This document shows positions 44,101-52,397 of a stretch of DNA of 64,000 bases, in pieces (the first letter of the stretch is position 1; the number at the start of each line of letters is the position of its first letter). The notes under the pieces are model-generated. The model was not told the DNA's origin, ran no database searches, and saw only the letters and a list, made by a program, of their open reading frames with translations. The stretch comes from Agrobacterium tumefaciens (lineage in GTDB: Bacteria; Pseudomonadota; Alphaproteobacteria; Rhizobiales; Rhizobiaceae). A program made the translations under genes and the position numbers. The stretch is from assembly GCA_025560025.1 (NCBI GenBank), contig CP048485.1, forward strand, positions 2,046,001 through 2,110,000, read 5' to 3'.

Positions 44101-44796
44101 TTATACTGTCAGGTGACGCCGCGCTTCCGGCGTATCCAGCGTTTCGGCCAGCCCCTGATGCACGATTTCACCCCGGTCCATGATGTAGACGTAATCGGCA
44201 AGCTCGCGGCAGAAATCCAGATATTGCTCGACCAGCAGGATCGCCATGCCGGTAGAATCGCGCAGATATTTGATCGCCCGGCCGATATCCTTGATGATCG
44301 ACGGCTGAATGCCCTCGGTCGGCTCGTCGAGAACGAGAATTTTCGGCCGCGTCACCAAAGCCCGGCCGATGGCGAGCTGCTGCTGCTGTCCGCCAGAGAG
44401 ATCGCCGCCGCGCCTTCCCAGCATGGATTGCAGCACCGGAAACAGGCTGAAAATATCGTCGGGAATGAACCGTTCCTTACGCGGCAGCGGCGCATAGCCG
44501 CTTTCGAGATTCTCCTGCACGCTGAGCAGCGGAAAGATTTCCCGCCCCTGCGGCACGTAACCGACACCGCGCTTGGCCCGGTGGTAAGGCGCCAGCCCAT
44601 CCAGCGACGCCCCTTCAAAGCTGATCGTCCCGGCACTAATGGCGTGCTGCCCGGTAACGGCCCGCAGCAGCGAGCTTTTGCCCACCCCGTTGCGGCCGAG
44701 GACGCAGGTGATCTTGCCCATCTCCGCCGTCAGCGAAACGCCACGGAGCGCTTGGGCTGCGCCGTAATGGAGGTTGATGTTGTCGACGTTCAGCAT
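44101..44796 (-). CDS. urtE: Urea ABC transporter ATPase UrtE
   Basis: 231-aa LivF-type ATPase: Walker A GRNGVGKSSLLRA, signature LSGGQQQQLAIGRAL, Walker B ILVLDEPTEGIQPSI. The DEPTEGIQPSII and GVGYVPQGREIFPLL blocks are typical of UrtE. Start at the ATG at 44796. Separated from urtD by a family A palindromic element. Confidence 0.93.
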   Translation of the reverse strand: MLNVDNINLHYGAAQALRGVSLTAEMGKITCVLGRNGVGKSSLLRAVTGQHAISAGTISFEGASLDGLAPYHRAKRGVGYVPQGREIFPLLSVQENLESGYAPLPRKERFIPDDIFSLFPVLQSMLGRRGGDLSGGQQQQLAIGRALVTRPKILVLDEPTEGIQPSIIKDIGRAIKYLRDSTGMAILLVEQYLDFCRELADYVYIMDRGEIVHQGLAETLDTPEARRHLTV

Positions 44797-44830
44797 GGTG
44801 AGACTCCATTGGCGCATTGGTGGGAGGCGT

Positions 44831-44971
44831 TACCCCCCTCTGCCCTGCCGGGCATCTCCCCCTCAAGGGGGGAGATCGGCAAGCGGCGAAAACTCTGCCC
44901 ATGGAACGGGCGGGTGCGGCATCTGATCTCCCCCCTTGAGGGGGAGATGCCCGGCAGGGCAGAGGGGGGTA
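44831..44971. repeat. Family A intergenic palindromic element, copy 2
   Basis: About 141 nt, nearly identical at both ends to the 24025 copy (ACCCCCCTCTGCCCTGCCGG at the left, GGCAGGGCAGAGGGGGGT at the right). Lies between urtD and urtE, inside the operon. Confidence 0.85.
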
Positions 44972-44992
44972 TCACGAGCGCAAACACCACCA

Positions 44993-45754
44993 TCACCGCC
45001 CCAGATAATTCTCGATCACCTTCGGATCGTTCGACACGAAATCAATCGACCCTTCGGCCAGCACCGAGCCTTCGGCAAGGCACGTCACCTTCACCCCTAG
45101 TTCGCGGATGAAACCCATGTCATGCTCCACCACCACAACCGAACGGGTCTTGGCGATTTCCTTCAAAAGCACGGCGGTTTCGGCGGTTTCCGCATCCGTC
45201 ATGCCGGCCACCGGCTCGTCCACCAGCAAGAGCTTCGGCTCCTGCGCCAAGAGCATGCCGATTTCCAGCCATTGTTTCTGGCCGTGCGAGAGGTTGGCGG
45301 CGAGATCGCCGCGGCGGTGGCTCAAGCGCACGGTGGCGAGGATTTCCTCGATGCGGGCCTTGTCTTCCTCCGTCAGCCGGTAAAACAGCGTCGCGAACAC
45401 GCCGCGCTTGCGGTTGAGCGCCAGTTCCAGATTGTCCCAGACGGTATGGCTTTCAAAGACCGTCGGTTTCTGGAACTTTCGTCCGATGCCGAGCTGGGCG
45501 ATATCCGCCTCGTCCTTTTTGGTGAGGTCGATGCTGTCTTCGAACAGCACCGTGCCGGTATCCGGCCGCGTCTTGCCGGTGATGATATCCATCATCGTCG
45601 TCTTGCCAGCACCGTTCGGGCCGATAATGGCGCGCAGCTCGCCCGGTTCCACCACGAAGGAGAGGGAATTGAGCGCCCTGAACCCATCGAAGGACACCGA
45701 GACGCCGTCGAGATAAAGCAGGCTTTTCGTTCTGTTTTCGGAAATCGTGTTCAT
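44993..45754 (-). CDS. urtD: Urea ABC transporter ATPase UrtD
   Basis: 253-aa LivG-type ATPase: GPNGAGKTTMMDIITGKTRP (Walker A), signature LSHGQKQWLEIGMLLAQEP, Walker B LLLVDEPVAGMTDAE. The GKTRPDTG and LSHGQKQWLEIGM patterns are diagnostic for UrtD. Start at the ATG at 45754, 7 nt after the urtC stop. Confidence 0.94.
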   Translation of the reverse strand: MNTISENRTKSLLYLDGVSVSFDGFRALNSLSFVVEPGELRAIIGPNGAGKTTMMDIITGKTRPDTGTVLFEDSIDLTKKDEADIAQLGIGRKFQKPTVFESHTVWDNLELALNRKRGVFATLFYRLTEEDKARIEEILATVRLSHRRGDLAANLSHGQKQWLEIGMLLAQEPKLLLVDEPVAGMTDAETAETAVLLKEIAKTRSVVVVEHDMGFIRELGVKVTCLAEGSVLAEGSIDFVSNDPKVIENYLGR

Positions 45755-45761
45755 ATCCGTC

Positions 45762-46937
45762 TCACTCCGCCGCCTGTTGCGCCACTGTTGCGGCGCTGTC
45801 ATTGCCCGGCTGTGTGCCGCCTGCCGCAAGCGCGACCCGCTTTTCGCGCCGCCGGACCAGATAGTGTTGCAGCGTGCCGACGATGCCCTTGGGGAAGAAC
45901 AGCGTCACCGCGATGAACAGCCCGCCCAGCGCAAACAGCCAGAATTCGGGGAAAGCGCCGGTGAAATAGCTCTTGCCGCCATTGACCAGGACAGCGCCGA
46001 TAATCGGCCCGATCAGCGTGCCGCGCCCGCCCACCGCCGTCCACACCACCACTTCGATGGAGTTGGCGGGCGAAAATTCGCCGGGATTGATGATGCCCAC
46101 CTGCGGCACGAACAGCGCGCCGGCAATGCCCGCCATCATGGCCGAAACGACGAAGGTGAAGAGCTTGATGTTTTCCACCCGGAAACCGAGGAAACGCACC
46201 CGGCTTTCGGCATCGCGCACGCCCACCAGCACCTTGCCGAATTTGGAATTGACGATGCCGGAGGCGATCAGCAGCGAGAGCGCCAGCATCACCGCCGTCA
46301 TGGCGAACAGCACAGCGCGCGTACCATCCGCCTGCACCGAGAAGCCGAGAATATCCTTAAAATCGGTCAGCCCATTATTGCCGCCGAAACCCATGTCGTT
46401 GCGGAAGAAGGCGAGCAGCAGGGCATAGGTCATGGCCTGGGTGATGATGGAGAGATAAACACCGTTGACACGCGAGCGGAAAGCGAACCAGCCGAACACG
46501 AAGGCCAGCAGCCCCGGCACCACCAGCACCATCAGCGCCGCAAACCAGAACATGTCGAAGCCCTGCCAGAACCACGGCAGTTCCTTCCAGTTGAGGAACA
46601 CCATGAAATCAGGCAGCACCGGATGACCATAAACCCCGCGCGTGCCGATCTGCCGCATCAGATACATGCCCATGGCATAACCGCCGAGCGCGAAGAAGGC
46701 GGCATGGCCGAGCGAGAGAATGCCGCAATAACCCCAGACGAGATCGAGCGCGAGCGCCAGCAGCGCATAGGCCAGATATTTGCCGAGCATCGACATGATA
46801 TAGGTCGGAATGCGGAGTGCGCTATCGGCCGGCAGCAGCAGGTTGGAGGCCGGCACCAGCACGGCAATGGCCAGAATGATGCCGATGGCGATGGAGATGC
46901 GGCGGTCGAGCGCGCGCAGGAGGAAGCCGGTAATCAT
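45762..46937 (-). CDS. urtC: Urea ABC transporter permease UrtC
   Basis: 391-aa LivM-type permease with about ten TM segments. LALDLVWGYCGILSLGHAAFFALGGYAMGMYLMR and FFRNDMGFGGNNGLTDFKDILGF are UrtC hallmarks. Its start overlaps the urtB stop by 4 nt. Confidence 0.95.
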   Translation of the reverse strand: MITGFLLRALDRRISIAIGIILAIAVLVPASNLLLPADSALRIPTYIMSMLGKYLAYALLALALDLVWGYCGILSLGHAAFFALGGYAMGMYLMRQIGTRGVYGHPVLPDFMVFLNWKELPWFWQGFDMFWFAALMVLVVPGLLAFVFGWFAFRSRVNGVYLSIITQAMTYALLLAFFRNDMGFGGNNGLTDFKDILGFSVQADGTRAVLFAMTAVMLALSLLIASGIVNSKFGKVLVGVRDAESRVRFLGFRVENIKLFTFVVSAMMAGIAGALFVPQVGIINPGEFSPANSIEVVVWTAVGGRGTLIGPIIGAVLVNGGKSYFTGAFPEFWLFALGGLFIAVTLFFPKGIVGTLQHYLVRRREKRVALAAGGTQPGNDSAATVAQQAAE

Positions 46938-48547
46938 GCTTCGATCGCCCTTCCCTTGAGTGCGAAGAGACCGCGCGGCCGCTTCTGGATGAACAGGATG
47001 ATGAGAACGAGCACGAGGATCTTGCCGAGCACGGCGCCGACCGTCGGCTCAAGGAACTTGTTGAGCACGCCGAGAGACAGGGCGCCAACCAGCGTTCCCC
47101 AGAGATTGCCGACGCCGCCGAACACCACCACCATGAAACTGTCGATGATGTAGCTCTGGCCGAGATTGGGCGAGACATTGTCGATCTGCGACAGCGCCAC
47201 GCCGGCAAGACCGGCAACGCCCGAACCAAGCGCGAAGGTAAAGGCATCCACCCACGGCGTGCGAATGCCCATGGAAGAGGCCATGCGGCGGTTCTGCGTC
47301 ACGGCGCGCATCTGCAACCCGAAGGCGGAGCGCTTCAGGAGAACCAGCAGCGCGAAGAAGACCGAAAGCGAGAAGCAGACGATCCACACCCGGTTCCAGG
47401 TGAAGTTGAGATAACCGACGCTGAAGGAGCCGGACATCCAGCTCGGGCTGCCGACCTCACGATTGGTAGGCCCGAAGATGGAGCGCACGCCCTGTTGCAG
47501 GATGAGCGAGATGCCCCAGGTGGCGAGAAGCGTTTCGAGCGGCCGCCCGTAAAGAAAGCGAATGACGCCGCGCTCCATCACGAGGCCGACGAAGGCCGTC
47601 ACCAGAAAGGCGGCGGGCAGAGCGATGGCGAGCGACCAGTCGAACAGGCCGGGGAAATGCGTGCGGATCACCTCCTGCACCATGAAGGTGGAGTAAGCGC
47701 CGATCATCACCATCTCGCCATGCGCCATGTTGATGATGCCCATCACGCCGAAGGTGATGGCAAGGCCGATGGCGGCGAGCAGCAACACGGAACCGAGCGA
47801 CAGGCCGTACCAGACATTCTGCGCATAATCCCAGAAGGCAAGGGAGCTTTCGATGCTCGATATGGCGCTGTCGATATCCGGTTTCAGGCTCTGATCCACC
47901 GACGAGGAAGCCGCCATCAGAATGCCGATGGCATCGCGCCCGCCAAGGCTCTTGATGGTGGCGATTGCCTCTTTCTTCTGTTCGAGCGACCGTTCGGAGG
48001 AGAGCAGCGAGACAGCCCGCGCCTCCTCCATCCGGGTCCGCACCTCAGTATCGGCCTCCTTGGCGATGGCCGCTTCCAGCAATTCGAGATTTTCCGCGCT
48101 CGGCGCTTTCAGAACGGCGTCCGCCGCGGAAAGCCGCACGGATTTTTCCGGGCTCAGCAGGGTCAGGCCACCGAGTGCGGCGCGGATGACGCGGCGCAGA
48201 TTATTGTTGACCTTGATCTTGCTGACGGCCGCCTTCGGCGCTTCACCCGCACTTTCGCCCGTCAGCGGATCGATCAGCGTAAAATTGGAACCTGCCGGTT
48301 TCGTCATGAACACCAGATTGTCGGCCTTGCGCACGTAAAGATCGCCCGCCGCAAAAGCCTCGAGCGCCGGCACGACACGCGCATCGCCCGTGGCGGCGAT
48401 CTGCCCGATCAGCACTTCGGCCTGCTTGAAATCCGCCGTGCCGAGCTGGTCGATCAGCGCCTTCGGCTCGCTTTGCGCGAAGGATTGGGCTGCGATCCCC
48501 AGGGTGAGCCAGAGGAAGATGGCTCCAAGAAAAGATCGGATCGTCAT
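46934..48547 (-). CDS. urtB: Urea ABC transporter permease UrtB
   Basis: 537-aa LivH-type permease with the long N-terminal exported region typical of UrtB: signal (FLGAIFLWLTLGIAAQSFAQ) then about 220 residues of helical repeats (LIDQLGTADFKQAEVLIGQI; SAADAVLKAPSAENLELLEAAI). The membrane part starts near residue 245 (LGSVLLLAAIGLAITFGVMG, MAHGEMVMIGAYSTF). Start at the ATG at 48547. Separated from urtA by a palindromic element. Confidence 0.95.
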   Translation of the reverse strand: MTIRSFLGAIFLWLTLGIAAQSFAQSEPKALIDQLGTADFKQAEVLIGQIAATGDARVVPALEAFAAGDLYVRKADNLVFMTKPAGSNFTLIDPLTGESAGEAPKAAVSKIKVNNNLRRVIRAALGGLTLLSPEKSVRLSAADAVLKAPSAENLELLEAAIAKEADTEVRTRMEEARAVSLLSSERSLEQKKEAIATIKSLGGRDAIGILMAASSSVDQSLKPDIDSAISSIESSLAFWDYAQNVWYGLSLGSVLLLAAIGLAITFGVMGIINMAHGEMVMIGAYSTFMVQEVIRTHFPGLFDWSLAIALPAAFLVTAFVGLVMERGVIRFLYGRPLETLLATWGISLILQQGVRSIFGPTNREVGSPSWMSGSFSVGYLNFTWNRVWIVCFSLSVFFALLVLLKRSAFGLQMRAVTQNRRMASSMGIRTPWVDAFTFALGSGVAGLAGVALSQIDNVSPNLGQSYIIDSFMVVVFGGVGNLWGTLVGALSLGVLNKFLEPTVGAVLGKILVLVLIILFIQKRPRGLFALKGRAIEA

Positions 48548-48595
48548 GTCGGGTTCCTTGGGCGTTTTAATTTTGTGCGACCTGAATATGCCGCT

Positions 48596-48753
48596 TACCC
48601 CCCTCTGCCCTGCCGGGCATCTCCCCCTCAAGGGGAGAGATCGACCTGTGGCGAGGTCTCGCCCATCTCGATGTTTGAGAATGAAGTGGCGAGAAAGCGT
48701 CTTCCCGATCTCCCCCCTTGAGGGGGAGATGCCCGGCAGGGCAGAGGGGGGTA
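48596..48753. repeat. Family A intergenic palindromic element, copy 3
   Basis: About 158 nt, same ends as the other two family A copies, between urtA and urtB. Two of the three copies in this window lie inside the urt operon. The structured RNA could attenuate or stabilise the message between the abundant binding protein and the permeases. Confidence 0.85.
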
Positions 48754-48817
48754 ATTCTTGTTCAGTTTCCAATGAGAAAACCGCCCCCAGCAAGGGGAGC
48801 GGCACCCACCTCGCTAA

Positions 48818-50107
48818 TCAGCTACCCTTGCCGCCGCACTTCCCACTGGCCACATTGAAGTTGCCGCAAGACATCGGCTTCCTCCAGTCCGAGATCAGAT
48901 CCTTCGAGTCCGGCAGATAATCCGACCACTCGTCACCCACGACCTGCGGCGTCTGCTGCACGATTTCGAACTGGCCATCGGCCTGGATTTCGCCGATCAG
49001 CACCGGCTTGGTGATGTGGTGGTTCGGCATGACGGTGGAGTAGCCGCCCGAAAGGTTCGGCACGGAAACGCCGATGATCGAGTCGAGAACCTTGTCCGTA
49101 TCCGTCGTGCCGGCGGATTCGACGGCCTTTACCCAGGCGTTGAAGCCGATATAGGCGGCTTCCATCGGGTCGTTGGTCACGCGCTTGTCGTTCTTGGTAA
49201 AGGCATGCCAGGTCTTGATGAATTCGGCATTGACCGGCGCATCGACGGACTGGAAGTAGTTCCAGGCGGCAAGGTGGCCGACCAGCGGTGCGGTATCGAG
49301 ACCGGCAAGCTCTTCTTCACCAACCGAGAAGGCGACGACGGGAATGTCTTCAGCCTTGATGCCCTGGTTCGCCAGTTCCTTGTAGAAAGGCACGTTGGCA
49401 TCGCCGTTGATGGTGGAGACCACGGCGGTCTTCTTGCCGGCCGAGCCGAATTTCTTGATGTCGGACACGATCGTCTGCCAGTCGGAATGACCGAACGGCG
49501 TGTAGTTGATCATGATGTCCTCTTCCTTGACGCCCTTCGACATCAGGTAGGCCTTCAGGATCTTGTTGGTGGTCTGCGGATAGACATAGTCCGTGCCGGC
49601 CAGAACCCAGCGCTCAACGCCTTCGGTATTGGCGAGGTAGTCTACGGCCGGAATGGCCTGCTGGTTGGGTGCAGCACCCGTGTAGAAGATGTTGCGCGAG
49701 GATTCTTCACCCTCGTACTGAACCGGATAGAACAGGATCGAATTCAGTTCCTCGAAAACAGGCAGAACAGACTTGCGCGACGAAGACGTCCAGCAGCCGA
49801 AAACGGCGGCAACCTTGTCCTGCGAAATCAGCTGGCGGGCCTTTTCGGCGAAAAGCGGCCAGTCGGAAGCCGGATCGACCACCACGGCTTCGAGTTTCTT
49901 GCCGAGCACGCCGCCCTTCTTGTTCTGCTCGTCGATGAGCATCAGCATGGCGTCCTTCAGCGTCGTTTCTGAAATCGCCATCGTACCGGACAGCGAATGC
50001 AGCACGCCGACCTTGATGGTGTCGTCAGCGGCAAAAGCGCCGTGGAAGGCGGTGGTGGACAGGATCGCGCCAAGCAGCGCGGCACTAAGCGTCTTGCGGA
50101 ATATCAT
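48818..50107 (-). CDS. urtA: Urea ABC transporter substrate-binding protein UrtA
   Basis: 429-aa periplasmic binding protein. Signal MIFRKTLSAALLGAILSTTAFHGAFA, then DDTIKVGVLHSLSGTMAISE. Family-specific blocks include FGCWTSSSRKSVLPVFEE, LFYPVQYEGEESSRNIFYTG and LAGTDYVYPQTTNKIL. AGGGG lies nine nt before the ATG at 50107. First gene of the urtABCDE operon. UrtA genes are normally nitrogen-controlled; a perfect palindrome lies 98 nt upstream. Confidence 0.96.
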   Translation of the reverse strand: MIFRKTLSAALLGAILSTTAFHGAFAADDTIKVGVLHSLSGTMAISETTLKDAMLMLIDEQNKKGGVLGKKLEAVVVDPASDWPLFAEKARQLISQDKVAAVFGCWTSSSRKSVLPVFEELNSILFYPVQYEGEESSRNIFYTGAAPNQQAIPAVDYLANTEGVERWVLAGTDYVYPQTTNKILKAYLMSKGVKEEDIMINYTPFGHSDWQTIVSDIKKFGSAGKKTAVVSTINGDANVPFYKELANQGIKAEDIPVVAFSVGEEELAGLDTAPLVGHLAAWNYFQSVDAPVNAEFIKTWHAFTKNDKRVTNDPMEAAYIGFNAWVKAVESAGTTDTDKVLDSIIGVSVPNLSGGYSTVMPNHHITKPVLIGEIQADGQFEIVQQTPQVVGDEWSDYLPDSKDLISDWRKPMSCGNFNVASGKCGGKGS

Positions 50108-50204
50108 CGGAAGAACCCCTCTCCTTGTTGGCCTCTCGTGGAGGCTCAGCGGCATCTGCGGCCGCTGCTGGAAGGACTATCGATCTCGTGAGAGCGAAAC
50201 CGTA

Positions 50205-50220
50205 TACGTCAATTGACGTA
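50205..50220. promoter_or_regulatory. Perfect palindrome upstream of urtA
   Basis: TACGTCAATTGACGTA, a perfect 16-bp dyad located 98 nt before the urtA start. Its form fits a dimeric regulator site. It is not an NtrC consensus and I do not recognise the binder. Confidence 0.4.
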
Positions 50221-50295
50221 GGCGGGGTGGCGAAAGATGCAGGGGGGGAATAAGCTGAACCTGAAGGTGCCTGTCTGTGAAGCAGGAGGCCTCGG

Positions 50296-50423
50296 CTTGT
50301 TTCTTCTCCCCGCCGGGGAGAAGTCCGCGGCAGCGGGATGAGGGGGGCGAGCGCCGCGATATACGGAGGGGTTGCCCCCTCATCCGACCCTTCGAGCCAC
50401 CTTCTCCCCACGGGGAGAAGAAA
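50296..50423. repeat. Family B intergenic palindromic element, copy 3
   Basis: About 128 nt in the opposite orientation to the 31950 and 34628 copies: the GTCCGCGGCAGCGGGATGAG block is at the left and CATCCGACCCTTCGAGCCACC type block at the right, between CTTCTCCCC-N-GGGGAGAAG ends. Lies between urtA and the DUF2735 gene; no gene is seen in 50108-50457. Confidence 0.85.
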
Positions 50424-50457
50424 TGCGCGGCGCGGTCTCACATCAGGAATGCGACCA

Positions 50458-50655
50458 TCAGGAATGCGGCTTGTCGTTCCGCTCTTCGTCGCGGATCGCA
50501 TCGTCGTGATACCACGAACCGAAATCGATATGCGGCTCCTGCGCCTGACGCTCGAGGTCGCTGAGGCTGCTGTTGCGGAACTTGGAAAGACCCGCGCGCC
50601 CGCCGACCGGGAATTGATAGATCGTTGCCGTCTCGCGATGAATGCCAGTTGCCAT
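50458..50655 (-). CDS. DUF2735 family protein
   Basis: 65-aa protein: MATGIHRETATIYQFPVGGR followed by LSDLERQ and FGSWYHDDAIRDEE, which fits the short DUF2735 family found beside glutamine synthetase II genes in rhizobia. Divergent from glnII across a 489-nt intergenic region. Start at the ATG at 50655 with GAGATGATC upstream; an ATG at 50664 is possible. Function unknown; the conserved pairing hints at nitrogen control. Confidence 0.75.
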   Translation of the reverse strand: MATGIHRETATIYQFPVGGRAGLSKFRNSSLSDLERQAQEPHIDFGSWYHDDAIRDEERNDKPHS

Positions 50656-50854
50656 TTCGATCATCTCACTTTGTTTGCATCGAAGCACTTTATGTCTGGA
50701 GCTAACCCGCAAAGGCCAGATTCGCTCCGTTTGATTAAAAAAAAATCACCTTGCGAAAAATATAGGCATTAATCGGCTCATCTACAAGAAAAACCATTCC
50801 GAAAGCGCCGGTTTTTGGGGCAAATGCCAATCCCTCGCGCGCAACCGAAATCAT

Positions 50855-50871
50855 TGCACCGCAGCAGGGCA
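50855..50871 (+). promoter_or_regulatory. Candidate NtrC binding site
   Basis: TGCACC-GCAGC-AGGGCA, close to the NtrC dyad TGCACC-N5-GGTGCA with the right arm imperfect. It is about 165 nt upstream of the sigma-54 -24 element of glnII, a normal enhancer distance. Confidence 0.5.
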
Positions 50872-51034
50872 TTCCGCCGGGAGACGCCAGCTATCTATCA
50901 GGATTCAATGATGAAACATGAGGGGTGAATTTGCCTGCCGCAGTGCAGCAGAACCAGCCACGCGTGATATCCAGGCTCCTGCACGACAGGGGGCCTGAAA
51001 GATTTTTCGAAAAAATCGCCTGATATCGCCAATC

Positions 51035-51050
51035 TGGCACGCGGCATGCA
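51035..51050 (+). promoter_or_regulatory. Sigma-54 (RpoN) promoter of glnII
   Basis: TGGCACGCGGCATGCA: the invariant GG (51036-51037) and GC (51048-51049) are exactly 10 nt apart, and the match to TGGCACG-N4-TTGCA fails at only one position. It lies about 95 nt before the glnII start. Rhizobial glnII genes are known to be NtrC/RpoN-dependent. Confidence 0.85.
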
Positions 51051-51144
51051 TCTAAGGGGTCAGCCCTTGAACGCGAATGCGCTTCGGTGGCCAAAGCCAC
51101 GGGAGGCCTCAAGGCTTCGCATTGTTACCTATGAGAGGTTCGTA

Positions 51145-52179
51145 ATGACTAAGTTCAAACTCGAGTACATCTGGCTGGACGGATACAAGCCGGTCCCCAA
51201 CCTGCGCGGCAAGACCCAGATCAAGGAATTCGACGAATTCCCCACACTCGAGCAGCTGCCGCTTTGGGGCTTTGATGGCTCGTCCACGCAGCAGGCCGAA
51301 GGCCACTCGTCGGATTGCGTGCTGAAGCCCGTCGCGATCTATCCCGACCCGGCCCGCTCCAACGGTGCACTCGTCATGTGCGAAGTCATGATGCCCGATG
51401 GCGTCACCCCGCATGCTTCGAACAGCCGCGCAACCATCCTCGACGACGAGGACGCATGGTTCGGCTTCGAACAGGAATATTTCTTCTACCAGGACGGCCG
51501 CCCGCTCGGCTTCCCGGAACAGGGTTACCCGGCTCCGCAGGGTCCTTATTACACCGGCGTCGGCTTCAAGAATGTCGGTTCGGTTGCCCGCGAAATCGTT
51601 GAAGAGCACCTCGACCTCTGCCTCGAAGCCGGCATCAACCACGAAGGCATCAACGCCGAAGTGGCCAAGGGCCAGTGGGAATTCCAGGTATTCGGCAAGG
51701 GCTCCAAGCGCGCCGCCGACCAGATCTGGATCGCCCGTTACCTGCTCCTTCGTCTTTGCGAACAGTACGGCATCGACGTCGAATTCCATTGCAAGCCGCT
51801 CGGCGACACCGACTGGAACGGTTCGGGCATGCACTGCAACTTCTCCACCAAGTTCATGCGCGAAGTTGGCGGCAAGGACTATTTCGAAGCCCTCATGGCC
51901 GCTTTCGCCAAGAACTGGAAAGAGCATATCGACGTTTACGGTCCGGACAACCATCTGCGCCTGACCGGCAAGCACGAAACCGCTCCGTGGAACAAGTTCT
52001 CCTACGGCGTTGCCGACCGTGGCGCCTCGATCCGCGTTCCGCATTCCTTCGTCAACAACGGTTACAAGGGTTACCTTGAAGACCGTCGTCCGAATTCGCA
52101 GGGCTGCCCTTACCAGATCGCTTCCGTCGTTCTGAAGACGATTGCAGAAGTGCCGCTCGCAAAGTCGGCTGCTGCCTGA
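51145..52179 (+). CDS. glnII: Type II (eukaryotic-type) glutamine synthetase GlnII
   Basis: 344-aa enzyme making glutamine from glutamate, ammonium and ATP. Length and motifs are those of the GSII family: LEYIWLDGYKPVPNLRGKT, LPLWGFDGSSTQQAEGHSSD, DAWFGFEQEYFF, INAEVAKGQWEFQVFGKG, WNGSGMHCNFSTKFMR and LTGKHETAPWNKFSYGVADRG. There is no Tyr-adenylylation site of the GSI type, so control is mainly transcriptional, consistent with the sigma-54 promoter. It assimilates ammonium released by the urea and pyrimidine pathways nearby. An intrinsic terminator follows. Confidence 0.97.
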   Translation: MTKFKLEYIWLDGYKPVPNLRGKTQIKEFDEFPTLEQLPLWGFDGSSTQQAEGHSSDCVLKPVAIYPDPARSNGALVMCEVMMPDGVTPHASNSRATILDDEDAWFGFEQEYFFYQDGRPLGFPEQGYPAPQGPYYTGVGFKNVGSVAREIVEEHLDLCLEAGINHEGINAEVAKGQWEFQVFGKGSKRAADQIWIARYLLLRLCEQYGIDVEFHCKPLGDTDWNGSGMHCNFSTKFMREVGGKDYFEALMAAFAKNWKEHIDVYGPDNHLRLTGKHETAPWNKFSYGVADRGASIRVPHSFVNNGYKGYLEDRRPNSQGCPYQIASVVLKTIAEVPLAKSAAA

Positions 52180-52190
52180 TAAGCTAAGAC

Positions 52191-52225
52191 ATGGCGTCGC
52201 CCGCAACCGGGCGACGCCATTTTTC
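52191..52225 (+). terminator. Rho-independent terminator of glnII
   Basis: A 13-bp stem: ATGGCGTCGCCCG at 52191-52203 and CGGGCGACGCCAT at 52208-52220, then TTTTT. Begins 11 nt after the glnII stop. Confidence 0.95.
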
Positions 52226-52397
52226 TGTCCACCGAACGGCCGGGCCGGTCAGGCGACCTTTCGCCGAGCGCCGCACACGGCATAGTCTTCCCATACGCAA
52301 GCTCAAATAAGCGGCGTGGCTTTGACCAACAGCCTCGGGTTTTCCGAAAACCGCACCGTCGTTTTCGGTCCGACGCTCTAAAGCAAGAAGGTGAGCG

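Larger units (their letters stand above)
50656..51144. other. Divergent regulatory region of DUF2735 and glnII
   Basis: 489 nt with no gene seen. It contains an A-run near 50738, an NtrC-like site (50855-50871) and a sigma-54 promoter (51035-51050), described separately. The size and content suggest an enhancer-type promoter region. Confidence 0.6.

Noticed and set aside
24025..48753. Family A repeats considered as a CRISPR array or insertion sequence
   Set aside because: Copies are isolated and kilobases apart, have no regular spacers, no cas genes and no transposase; they are short intergenic palindromes.
51109..52206. A 365-codon - strand frame opposite glnII
   Set aside because: Antisense shadow of an unmistakable GlnII gene.
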